Shown here: in pieces, positions 13,082 through 45,561 of the stretch
Layout of the letters: each line of letters begins with the position of its first letter
Position numbering within the stretch: position 1 is the stretch's first letter
From: Doris montereyensis
Lineage: Eukaryota > Mollusca > Gastropoda > Nudibranchia > Dorididae
DNA: 64,000 bases
NCBI GenBank assembly: GCA_037039925.1
Contig: JAXRKP010000048.1
Location: 329,001 to 393,000 of the forward strand
Reading direction: 5' to 3'
Program-made: the position numbers and the translations under genes
The notes under the pieces: generated by a model
Databases searched by the model: none
What the model saw: only the letters and a program-made list of their open reading frames with translations
Told to the model about the DNA's origin: nothing

Positions 13082-13600
13082 GAAAGCATCGACCGTTTGT
13101 CTTCAGGGCTATTTTTTACTCTCCCCTGCTCTTGGCGTTGTTCTCGCTGTCGCCATCGTCATTGTCGTCACCACATGGTGACATTATGTGAATGGGTAAT
13201 TAGAGACCGACAACTTTGAATCGACACGCGAAGTGATAACAACGTGTAGGCTTAGTGTCTCATGATTTACTCGGACCCTCTTTTACATTCGCACCCCACC
13301 TCGAGCAATGTAAACATAGATCCACAATACAATAGTATAGAGACATGCATTTCCCTTCTTTGTGCCTAGTGCATGGCAGCGCGGGCTGCGTTTTCTCGAC
13401 TGGCCATATATACATATATTATACATGTATATAAATCAGACGGATGGCCTGATAATGCGTGTGTGTTTTGACACATGTAGTGTGATGTCTTACTTTTAAT
13501 ATTCATGATAGAAAACTCGAAAGAAAGCATTGATCGTTTGTCTCAGGGTTGTCTTTTGCTCTCTTCTGCTTTTTGCTGTCATCATCGTCATTGTCGTCGG
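13082..13600 (+). repeat. Direct duplication around 'catcgtcattgtcgtc'
   Basis: The block 13082-13165 ('gaaagcatcgaccgtttgtc' to 'catcgtcattgtcgtc') recurs at 13524-13600 with several differences. The DNA between them (13189-13499) has its own partner at 16371-16620. Confidence 0.65.
13189..13499 (+). repeat. Dispersed direct repeat, copy 1 (partner 16371-16620)
   Basis: Shared landmarks with 16371-16620 are 'gggtaattagagac', 'gacaactttgaatcgaca', 'cgttttctcgactggccata' and 'acggatggcctg'. The copies differ by many substitutions and by an AT insertion (about 13405-13435). They flank the broken ORF at 14174-15232. Confidence 0.7.
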
Positions 13601-13865
13601 CGGTTTTAAGGAGGGGGGGGGGGGCGCCTTTTTAAGTGATTTGTTTGCTTTTCAGTTTGGGTATTTGCTTCTAGTATGTATAAGAGTAACTGTCAAAATA
13701 CAGACAGCCTATATCATTGAAAAAGTTTGTAACGTCCTTGGTTGCCATAGAAATGACCGACATCTTGGATTTTTACCCAGTTTTCAAAACCTATCTCCTC
13801 CCTTACTTATGAATAAAGTCACTCAAAACCTGCGACCGACGTCGGGTTTTAAAAATATTTTTGAT

Positions 13866-13970
13866 AGTTATTTTTTAATGAGTTTTTAAAAAATGATATA
13901 TATCGTGTATATACAAAAATGGCGTGGATTTTAAAAAATGATATATATCGTGTATATACCCAAATGGCAT
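13866..13970 (+). repeat. Tandem duplication of about 53 bp
   Basis: Two successive units share 'ttaaaaaatgatatatatcg' followed by 'tgtatatac' and 'aatggc'. Each contains the near-palindrome 'atatatcgtgtatat'. Confidence 0.8.
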
Positions 13971-14173
13971 TTTTATTACAAAAAAGACTATTTTCTCAAA
14001 AAGTTTACAAGATATAAAATAAACCCGACGTCATTCTATTAACATTGACACGAGGAGTTTCGGTTTGGTAACCGAGCAGGACAAACAGGGGTTGACGAGC
14101 TCTCGCCTTTTTCACTTAATTTCCAGTTTTATGGACATAAAACATCGCAATGCCAGTTACCGGATAATCGACG

Positions 14174-15232
14174 ATGCAGGAATGTATCATCAACAAGATT
14201 TTAGATGAATCTCAACTCGCCTCTTACAAAATAGCTGGAAATCAACAACGCATCACTCTCGTCCTTCGTTTTGATGCCATGAATGACACGTGTGTGTCAA
14301 CGATTCATCATTCGACCTCTGCCAGCTTTCGATGGAATTCACCGAGTCAATTACAACGTGATAACCTTAGACTGCAAAAACATCGCATGTCAACGTCAAC
14401 GGAGAACGCAACATCTGAAAATATCGTTTTTTTTGTAAAGAAAAAAAATGCAACTGCTAGCACAGGAAGGACAAACAGCTCATTGCATAGTCAATATGGC
14501 GTTCTCTTTTCACACAGTGTGCTAGATGAAACGGTAGCCACCGATAACTCAACTAAAGACATCATTGAAAAAGAATTTGTTAAATCAAGATGTGTGCAAG
14601 AAGACAAAGAAAGTGAAGCCATCACAAGGGACCAACAACATTCCAATACAATCAACACAATCAAATTATGCGGCGACATTGAAAAAAAACATTGACCCAA
14701 AGCCCAGAACTAACACACATAAACAAGCCCAAACCACAACGCTGTCAAACAGCCTAGCCGATACAGATAATCCCAACAACACAACAGAACAAGAAGGTAC
14801 AAAAAGCGACAGTGATACATCCGACACTGAGGACACACACAGCGAGAGCCAGCACACATCAGACATTGAAAGCTTTGTTGAGGAAAACCCAAGCTCACGA
14901 GATGTTACCGTTACTCACACCATCGAAGATCAGCAACCACAAGTAATTACGCATACCACAATGACAAGATTGAGCAATTTGACAGCAGCAAAATTCACAT
15001 GCAGATATCCAAAATCAAGAAAGACACAGGACATCGCGTCACACAGCCCGAACGCAACAACAGCTACACGAAACTTGTATTAGATATCTACGAAAGACAT
15101 CACTCCATTCTTGCGGAAACAGAGAATTTCACGATTGAATATTGTGTAAAAAACAAAATGATACTGAATTTCATCGTAAAGAACATTGAAGATAACATCT
15201 CCTATGCAAACCTGCGACGACGACACGTGTGA
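14174..15232 (+). pseudogene. Unrecognised ORF broken by two frameshifts
   Basis: Three overlapping + frames join into one plausible product of about 350 residues. Frame one runs from the ATG at 14174 to about 14590, with LDESQLASYKIAGNQQRITL and a RWNSPSQLQRDNLRLQKHR basic patch. Frame two runs about 14590-14955, with KKTKKVKPSQGTNNI, then an acidic Ser/Thr/Asp tract SDSDTSDTEDTHSESQHTSD. Frame three runs about 14955 to a TGA at 15230-15232, with IEQFDSSKIHMQISKIKKDT and a C-terminal NKMILNFIVKNIEDN. The basic, then acidic disordered, then folded order and low-copy look could fit a LINE ORF1/gag-like protein or a lineage-restricted host protein. I do not recognise the family. It is flanked by the direct repeats at 13189 and 16371. 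No introns are needed. Confidence 0.45.
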
Positions 15233-15239
15233 ACTTGGC

Positions 15240-16370
15240 AAGATGAGAATTTTTTGATTTTTTAAATGGAGTATTATGGTAACGTAAAGAATATCCTGAT
15301 ATTTCTGTCCCCCCTTGAACGTCTGATTATCCAGACATTGCATCTCGTTTGAAAATAACCCCAGATTTACAAGAGACAAAATACTGTCACTTTTTAAATG
15401 TCAAGTTCTGTATCCTATGACCTGTCAATGTAAAATTGCCTTCTTCCTCTTGTATAATAATGTCATTAAAATTATGTATCTTTAAGATATTTTATCGATT
15501 ATTGTCCATGCATCCCTCCAAAACATTCATATAATTGTTGGAGAACTCTCAGAATACACGAACCTCTCTTTGTTTATACTCTTAAGTGAACAGTTCTGAA
15601 TTTGATATAGATTAAACACAATAATAAAGATAGAAAACAAAAACAAACAAAACATTGACAAGAGGAAACTGTGTGCCAAATATAATACAAATCGTTTGGT
15701 AAATGACGGAGGAGATAGGATTTTAGTGGGAAAAAATACATTTCGAGAAAAATGCAAGCAAAGAAATTAAAAGAAAATAACTTAAAGCAAAAGCTTCAGA
15801 CAGGTTGCCCTTCTTGTAGCAGCCCCCTTACTTTTTCGACAGTCTCTGGCATTGTTAACGATGTAAAGAGGATAGTAAATCTTGCTTTAGATGTGCACTG
15901 TTGTGAAAACAGACGTCAAAATGACTGGGTTTTTTTGTTTTCTTCCTCTATTCCTATGCTTGTGCGCGTGTTTCCATACACACCGACGAGCAACGTCTCT
16001 TACGTCACACAGCGCTATGCCAAATCGATGTGCGGTGTCGGCGAAAGGCAAGCGAAAGTGATGTTGCCACATTTGGCGATTAGCCGTCAGTTTTAACTGC
16101 CATCTTCTCAGTCCGTGTTGGGGCAATTCAACTAAAAATGTTGACTGTTTTTTCTTACCCTCGTCTACAAAATATTGTTTAAGAAAAAAACATAATACGT
16201 CATATGGACATTTTTCTGTCATAAACTTGGAGATAAATGATCGTTCTATCCGACTATGCAAGGAATAGAAAGTCAACATTTTGGTCCCAAACTCACCAAT
16301 TCAGGTGGCGCCCCCCCCACACACACTTTAATGTTGCTGTAGCCAGGGGGGTGTGCGGGATGTTGTGAAA
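15240..16370. other. Intergenic DNA, nothing recognised
   Basis: Overlapping + (15752-16096) and - (15887-16279) ORFs occur here, neither with a recognisable family signature. The minus ORF has a basic C-terminal half with His/Arg clusters. Coding status is undecided. Confidence 0.35.
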
Positions 16371-16620
16371 GGGTAATTAGAGACAGACAACTTTGAATCG
16401 ACATGCAAAGTGAAATCAAGCTGTAGGCCTAATGTCTCCTCATGACTTACCCGAACCCTCTTTTATATTCCCATCCCACATCGAACACTGACATCTACAA
16501 TAAACATTAGATCCACAATAGAGACACCGCGTTTTCTCGACTGGCCATAAGATGACACACAAAACGGATGGCCTGTGTCTTCTTGGCACCTGTTGTGTGA
16601 TGCCTCAATATTTAAGGAGT
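16371..16620 (+). repeat. Dispersed direct repeat, copy 2 (partner 13189-13499)
   Basis: Same order of blocks as the partner, starting at 'gggtaattagagacagacaa' and ending near 'gttgtgtgatgcctcaatat'. Confidence 0.7.
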
Positions 16621-16968
16621 GTCTTAGTCCTCAGGCGTGGACAAGTCCTTTACTCTGTTATTCAAAACTCAGTTTTGATAATTTAGGGGTTAGGTCTATA
16701 GCATACGAATGAATACATGATTGCATGTGGTGTGCAGATTAGCTATAGTGTTTAAAATAGATTATGATTTGAATATTTCATAGATATATTGCATTCTGAA
16801 ATTCAGCAGCTACTTCACTTTTATTTGACGATAAAACCCCTTGCCCCTGACTATTACTACAAATGATATTGTTGTTATCATTGTTGTTGTTGGCGTTCTT
16901 CTTGTTCCTTTTCTTTGCCATTGTCGTAATTGAGGTCGAAATCATCATCGTTACGACCATCATCTGCT

Positions 16969-17286
16969 TCTTCTTCTTCTTCTTCTTCTTCTTCTTCTTC
17001 TTCTTCTTCTTCTTCTTCTTCTTCTTCTTCTTCTTCTTCTTCTTCTTCTTCTTCTTCTTCTTCTTCTTCTTCTTCTTCTTCTTCTTCTTCTTCTTCTTCT
17101 TCTTCTTCTTCTTCTTCTTCTTCTTCTTCTTCTTCTTCTTCTTCTTCTTCTTCTTCTTCTTCTTCTTCTTCTTCTTCTTCTTCTTCTTCTTCTTCTTCTT
17201 CTTCTTCTTCTTCTTCTTCTTCTTCTTCTTCTTCTTCTTCTTCTTCTTCTTCTTCTTCTTCTTCTTCTTCTTCTTCTTCTTCTTCA
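16969..17286. repeat. (TTC)n microsatellite, about 105 units
   Basis: An essentially perfect TTC run of more than 310 bases. It ends directly in 'atccaccatcggttctag', that is, in the middle of a 41-bp satellite unit. A second, shorter TTC/CTT tract sits at 17314-17356. Poly-Ser, poly-Phe, poly-Lys and poly-Glu frames are artefacts. Confidence 0.98.
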
Positions 17287-20200
17287 TCCACCATCGGTTC
17301 TAGTTCATTGAAATCTTCTTCTTCTTCTTTTCTTCTTCTTCTTCTTCTTCTTCTTCTGCCATCCACCATGGTGATCCAGTTTCATTGAAATCTATACCAT
17401 CCACCATAACGGTGGTCTAGTGTCATTGAAATCTATCCCATCCACCATTACGGTGGTCTAGTTTCATTGAAATCTATCCCATCCACCATTACGGTGGTCT
17501 AGTCATTTCAATCAGTGTCATTGAAATCATCCCATCCACAATTACGATGGTTCAGTTCATTGAAATCTATCCCATCCACCATTACGGTGGATCTAGTGTC
17601 ATTGAAATCTATCCCATCCACCATTACGGTGGTCTAGTGTCATTGAAATCTATCCCATCCACCATTACGGTGGTCTAGTGTCATTGAAATCTATCCCATC
17701 CACCATTACGGTGGTCTAGTGTTCATTGAAATCTATCCCATCCACAATTACGGTGGTCTAGTGTCATTGAAATCTATCCCATCCACCATTACGTGGTCTA
17801 GTGTCATTGAAATCTATCCCATCCATCATTACGGTGGTCTAGTGTCATTGAAATCTATCCCATCCACTATTACGGTGGTCTAGTGTCATTGAAATCTATC
17901 CCATCCACAATTACGGTGGTCTAGTGTCATTGAAATCTATCCCATCCACTATTACAGTGGTCCAGTGTCATTGAAATCTATCCCATCCACTATTACAGTG
18001 GTCTAGTGTCATTGAAATCTATCCCATCCATCATTACGGTGGTCTAGTGTCATTGAAATCTATCCCATCCACTATTACGGTGGTCTAGTGTCATTGAAAT
18101 CTATCCCATCCACTATTACAGTGGTCTAGTGTCATTGAAATCTATCCCATCCACTATTACAGTGGTCTAGTGTCATTGAAATCTATCCCATCCACTATTA
18201 CAGTGGTCTAGTGTCATTGAAATCTATCCCATCCACTATTACAGTGGTCTAGTGTCATTGAAATCTATCCCATCCACCATTACAGTGGTCCAGTGTCATT
18301 GAAATCTATCCCATCCACTATTACAGTGGTCCAGTGTCATTGAAATCTATCCCATCCAGTATTACAGTGGTCTAGTGTCATTGATATCTATCCCATCCAC
18401 TATTACAGTGGTCCAGTGTCATTGAAATCTATCCCATCCACTATTACAGTGGTCTAGTGTCATTGAAATCTATCCCATCCACTATTACAGTGGTCCAGTG
18501 TCATTGATATCTATCCCATCCACTATTACAGTGGTCCAGTGTCATTGATATCTATCCCATCCACTATTACAGTGGTCCAGTGTCATTGATATCTATCCCA
18601 TCCACTATTACAGTGGTCTAGTGTCATTGAATATCTATCCCATCCACTATTACAGTGGTCCAGTGTCATTGAAATCTATCCATAAGTGATCAGTGTCATT
18701 GAAATCTATCCCATCCACCATTACAGTGGTCCAGTGTCATTGATATCTATCCCATCCACCATTACAGTGGTCTAGTGTCATTGAAATCTATCCCATCCAC
18801 TATTACAGTGGTCTAGTGTCATTGAAATCTATCCCATCCACCATTACAGTGGTCTATCAGTGTGATTGAAATCTATCCCATCCATGGTCCAGTTTGATTA
18901 CAGTGGTCTACGGTAGTGTCATTGAAATCTATCCCATCCACCATTACGGTGGTCTAGTGTCATTGAAATCTATCCCATCCACCCGATTACAGTTTGATTG
19001 AAATCTATCCCATCCACCATAGCGATGGTCAGTTTGATTGAAATCTATCCCATCCACCATTACAGATGGTCTAGTGTCATTGAAATCTTTCCCATCCACC
19101 ATTAATGGTCCAGTTTTGATTGAAATCTATCCCATCCACCATTACGGTGGTCTAGTGTCATTGAAATCTATCCCATCCACCATTACGGTGGTCTAGTGTC
19201 ATTGAAATCTATCCCATCCACCATTACAGTGGTCTAGTGTCATTGAAATCTATCCCATCCACCATTACGAGTGGTCTAGTGTCATTGAAATCTATCCCAT
19301 CCACCATTACGATCCCATCCACCAGTGTCATTGTCATAGTGGTCCAGTTTCATTGAAATCTATCCCATCCACCATTACGGTAGTCTAATGTCATTGAAAT
19401 CTATCCCATCCACCATTACGGTGGTCTAGTGTCATTGAAATCTATCCCATCCACCATTACGATGGTCCAGTTTGATTGAAATCTATCACATCCCATCCAC
19501 ATCCCCATCCACCATAGCGGTGGTCCAGTTTGATTGAAATCTATCCACCATTACGGTAGTCCGATGAAATCTTTCCCATTACGGTGGTCAGTTTCATTGA
19601 AATCTATCCCATCCACCATTACGGTGGTCTAAGTGTCATTGAAATCTATCCCATCCACCATTACAGTGGTCTAGTGTCATTGAAATCTATCCCATCCACT
19701 ATTACAGTGGTCTAGTTTCATTGAAATCTATCCCATCCACCATTACGGTGGTCTAGTGTCATTGAAATCTATCCCATCCACCATTACAGTGGTCCAGTGG
19801 TCATTGAAATCTATCCCATCCACTATTACAGTGGTCCAGTTTCATTGAAATCTATCCCATCCACCATTACGGTGGTCTAGTGTCATTGAAATCTATCCCA
19901 TCCACCATTACGGTCAGTCTCATTGAAATCTATCCCATCACCATTAGGTGGTCCAGTTTCATTGAAATCTATCACACCCACTATTAGGGTGGTCCAGTTT
20001 CATTGAAATCTATCCCATCCACAATTAGGGTGGGTCCAGTTTCATTGAAATCTATCCCATCCACATTAGGTGGTCCAGTTTCATTGAAATCTATCCCATC
20101 CACTATTACGGTGGTCCAGTTTCATTGAAATCTATCCCATCCACTATTACAGTGGTCCAGTTTGATTGAAATATATCGCATCCACTATTACACTGGTCTA

Positions 20201-20736
20201 GTTCATTTGAAATCTGAGCCCATCCACCATTACAGTGGTCCAGTTTGATTGAAATTGATCGCATCCACCATTACGGTGGTCCAGTGTCATTGAAATTATC
20301 GCATCCACCATTACGGTAGTCCAGTTTGATTGAAATTGTCCCATCCACCATTACGGTGGTCCAGTTTCATTGAAATCTATCGCATCCACTATTACAGTGG
20401 TCCAGTTTCATTGAAATTGATCGCATCCACCATTACAGTGGTCCAGTGTTGATTGAAATCTATCCCATCCACTATTACAGTGGTCCAGTTTGATTGAAAT
20501 CTATCCCATCCACTATTACAGTGGTCCAGTGTCATTGAAATTGATCCCATCCACTATTACTGTGGTCCAGTTTGATTGAAATTGATCGCATCCACCGTTA
20601 CAGTGGTCCAGTTTGATTGAAATTGATCGCATCCACCATTACTGTAGTCCAGTTTGATTGAAATTGATCGCATCCACCATTACTGTAGTCCAGTTTGATT
20701 GAAATTGATCGCATCCACCATTACTATGGTCCACCA
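17287..20736 (+). repeat. 41-bp tandem satellite, about 80 units
   Basis: Head-to-tail monomers of about 41 bp. The unit reads 'cattgaaatctatcccatcc', then 'ac(c/t)attac(g/a)gtggtc', then '(t/c)agtgt' or '(t/c)agttt'. Dividing the length by 41 gives roughly 80 copies. Units in the middle (17600-18700) are the most uniform. From about 19000 onward units vary more in spacing and sequence, with 'gatcgcatcc' replacing 'tatcccatcc' near the right end. The core is a short inverted repeat (ccacc or ccact against ggtgg or agtgg around attac). No protein is implied. Confidence 0.97.
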
Positions 20737-20747
20737 AAGGCGGGGCG

Positions 20748-20985
20748 TGATACTCTTAACCTAATGGTCGTCGATTCATGCCTCGACAGATTGAATGATT
20801 TTCTCGAGCTTTTAGGTAACCCCCCCCTCCCAACCTGATTTAGAGGTAGGTGGATCGACATCTATTTCCATCGAAAATGAGCGTGTAAAAAGGATGTTCC
20901 ATGTGCTGATCACAACGCTGAACATATCAAAGATCTTCCTGGCAGTTTACCGTGCAGTATGGGAAAAATTAAAAATCATAACAAA
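20748..20985 (+). mobile_element. SINE family D, plus-strand copy
   Basis: Starts with a degraded tRNA-like head (20752-20810), then 'ttgaatgattttctcgagct', a C run, 'aggtaggtggatcgaca', 'atgtgctgatcacaacgctg' and 'aaagatcttcctggcagttt'. The order equals the reverse complement of 12669-12950 and of 51360-51685. It lies immediately downstream of the last satellite unit. Confidence 0.8.
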
Positions 20986-21841
20986 AACCCCGAGATCACC
21001 TTAGTCGTACATATGGGTGAAATAAAATATATTTTCTATTTCTCTTCTTCCGCTGCTGCAATGATTTATTCTCATGTGATCCTTAACAAGCCTATCAGAT
21101 AAGCTCATTTGCAATCAATGCAATCTAAAAAGACCCAAACAAAATACGTAAAAAAGAAGTAAAGAAATATTAAATTGCACTGTCATTAGTTTGGTGTCAA
21201 GAGATACATACACACACATTCTCCTTTTCTTTCTCGTGGCTCTTTGAAAGAGCATAAGGCGCCAACAAACATCTCCGTCCAACTCCGCCCTGGGTCATTC
21301 GTCTGACTTCGTTCCATGACCCTTTTATTTCCATTTTCTACTTTGTCTGTCGTCATGTTTCTGTTGGTCTTACTGCCATTCTTTGGCCCTGAGGTGTCGA
21401 GTCAAGGCTGGGGCTGGGTGTCTCTTACTTTCATTATGAGCACATGGCCTACCCACCTGTGGCTAGACTTAGGTGTCATATACATAATCGAAATAATATG
21501 AGGCTGGACATGTTGCATTTAATACCCCCTCCTCTCTCATTATTGTAGTATTTGCACTGTAGTAAACATAATTAGATCTCACCAATTCATAAAACATTAA
21601 AGCTGGAGTTACTTATTTTGCACCAAAGACTTTGGTTAGAGCTACATTTTGATTTTAGAGCGTAGTGGAAAAGACTTTTCTTTTAAAAAGTTGGGTTTTT
21701 ATTTGTCATACGTCATTTACAACATATAGTTCACAACTCAAATGGAAAAAAATCCAAAACAAACAGACCTATTGCGATGTTTCGTAATCTTACTCAGGGC
21801 CGCCGAGAGAACTGAAATGTGCCGGTGTAGGAATAGTATAC
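20986..21841. other. Intergenic DNA, nothing recognised
   Basis: No sustained homology-bearing frame. The 61-residue hydrophobic + ORF at 21316-21501 has no family signature. Confidence 0.4.

Positions 21842-21914
<73 letters not shown>
21842..21914. repeat. (TAA)n microsatellite
   Basis: About 24 perfect units, ending just before the GC-rich satellite. Confidence 0.97.
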
Positions 21915-21930
21915 CAAAATTTATATATTA

Positions 21931-22990
21931 TGCCCCCCCACAAAGACGTTATGGGGTCCGAGCAAGACGTCCTCCTTATTATGCCCCCCAAGACGCTATG
22001 GCGTCCGGGCAAGACGTCTTCCTTATTATGCCCCCGCTAAGACGCTATGGGATCCGGCAAGGCTTATTATGTCCGCTAAGACGCCATGGGATCCGGGCAA
22101 GACGCGTCTTCGCCCCATTATGTCCCCCACAAAGACGCTATAGGATCTGGGCAAGACGTCTTCCTTATTATGCCCCGCTAAGACGCTATAGGATCCGGGC
22201 AAGACGTCTTCCTTATTATGCCCCCCCCCCACAAAGACGCTATAGGATCTGGGCAAGACGTCCTCCTTATTATGCTCCCTCCCCAAAGGCGCTATGGGAT
22301 CTGGGCAAGACGTCTTCTATGCCCCCCTGCCCCCACAAAGACGCCCTGGGATCTGGGCAAGACGCTAAGGCGCTATGGGATCGGGCAAGACATCCTCCTT
22401 ATTATGCTCCCCCCACAAAGACGCTATGGGGTCCGGGCAAGACGTCCTCTTTATTATGCCCCCCCCCCACAAAGATGCTATGGGGTCCGGGAAAGACGTC
22501 CTCCTTATTATTCCCCCCCACAAAGACGCTATAGGGGTCCGGGCAAGACGTCCTCCTCATTATGCCCCCCCCCCACAAAGACACTATGGGGTCCGGCAAG
22601 ACGTCCTCCTTATTATGCCCCCGCAAGACTCTATGGGATCCGGGCAAGACGTCCTCCTCATTATGCCCCCCACAAAGACGCTATGGGGACCGGGCAAGAC
22701 GTCCTCTCTCTATTATGCCCCCATAAAGACGCTATGAGGTCCGGGCAAGACGTCGTCCTCCTTATTATGCCCCCCCCACAAAGATGCTATGGGGTCTGGG
22801 CAAGACGTCCTCCTCATTATGCCCCCCACAAAGACACTATGGGGTCCGGGCAAGACGCCCTCCTTATTATGCCCCCCTCCCACAAAGACGCTATGAGGTC
22901 CGGGCAAGACGTCCTCCTTATTATGTCCCCCCCCACTAAAGACGCTATGGGGTCCGAGCTAGACGTCCCTATTAGGGACTTCTACGTCCA
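21931..22990 (+). repeat. GC-rich satellite, about 47-52 bp unit, about 21 copies
   Basis: The unit contains 'acaaagacgctatgggg', 'tccgggcaagacgtcc' and 'tccttattatgcccccc'. I count about 21 occurrences of the 'gcaagacg' element or close variants. Unit length varies mainly through the C run. Because many units keep a multiple of three, long Pro/Asp/Gly-rich frames open on both strands (one of 279 residues). These are judged repeat artefacts, because frames change between units and no start context or splice partner exists. Confidence 0.95.
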
Positions 22991-23399
22991 GGACAATGCA
23001 TCGACTGATCACCCCACCCACCACAATCAAACTATTGGTGTGAAAACGTGGTTATGACAGCATTCGACACTGATGCGTATAATCATGCCATGTAGATTTA
23101 CTGACGTCATATTGACTTTTCGTGGTCGAGACAGCTTGAAGAAAATATAGACTTCAATCATTCTTGGCATAAGTAAGGCCTTACATAACTTGTTTTAATT
23201 TTATTTTATTCGTATGCCTGGTCTTCAGTCACGAACTCAGAACTATACAGAAACAAAAGATACACGGATAGAATAATAAACTATAATTATGTAAGCACAT
23301 CCAGTTTTATTGTTTATTCTGTAAGGAAAGAAAGAGAAAAATATTAAATCAGTAACAAAACGCCCACACAAGTCAAAAAGAACTATTGCATCGACAAAT

Positions 23400-23688
23400 G
23401 TAACAAAGAACGAAAACTCAATGGTTACTACAATGTACAAGGTTATTGCCCTTTGTACCGACCATGTGTTTTTCTATCGCCAAGACCGGAGTGGCTTGCC
23501 GACTTGCAGTGAATGCGCCGTGCGGTCGTTCGTGTTCCTTCGGATGGATTGGATTGGTTTGAGGTAGACTTCAGTAGCCTAGGCCTAATACCCAACATGG
23601 CTGTCTGAAACTCACCGACTTCAAGGAATACACCTCTAACAAACCATTCATTGGATATATTCGAAATATGATTAATTGAAAGCAAGAG
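23400..23688 (+). promoter_or_regulatory. Probable USP10 promoter and 5' UTR
   Basis: Located directly upstream of the proposed first coding exon. Relative to its surroundings it is richer in CpG (for example 'gaatgcgccgtgcggtcgtt' at 23511). It holds a 'cccaacatggctg' element at 23591, reminiscent of YY1-type initiator-region motifs, and no clear TATA box. Two very short upstream ORFs lie at 23597-23608 and 23668-23679. The transcription start is not determinable from sequence alone. Confidence 0.4.

Positions 23689-45561
<21,873 letters not shown>

Noticed and set aside
15887..16279. 130-residue minus-strand ORF as a host gene
   Set aside because: No family signature, an overlapping + ORF of similar length, and no splice partners; left undecided rather than called.
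13189..16620. LTR retrotransposon bounded by the direct repeats
   Set aside because: The repeats are strongly diverged, lack TG...CA ends, and no primer-binding site, protease, RT or integrase motif lies between them.
16778..17388. Long ORFs encoding poly-Lys, poly-Phe, poly-Glu and poly-Ser
   Set aside because: All are translations of the (TTC)n/(GAA)n tract in different frames; composition explains them fully.
17287..20736. CRISPR array
   Set aside because: Units are contiguous with no unique spacers, the host is eukaryotic, and there are no cas-like genes. The same applies to the other tandem arrays.
22218..23057. 279-residue Pro/Asp/Gly-rich ORF
   Set aside because: It arises from satellite units whose lengths are often multiples of three; long frames exist on both strands and the peptide phase changes between units.
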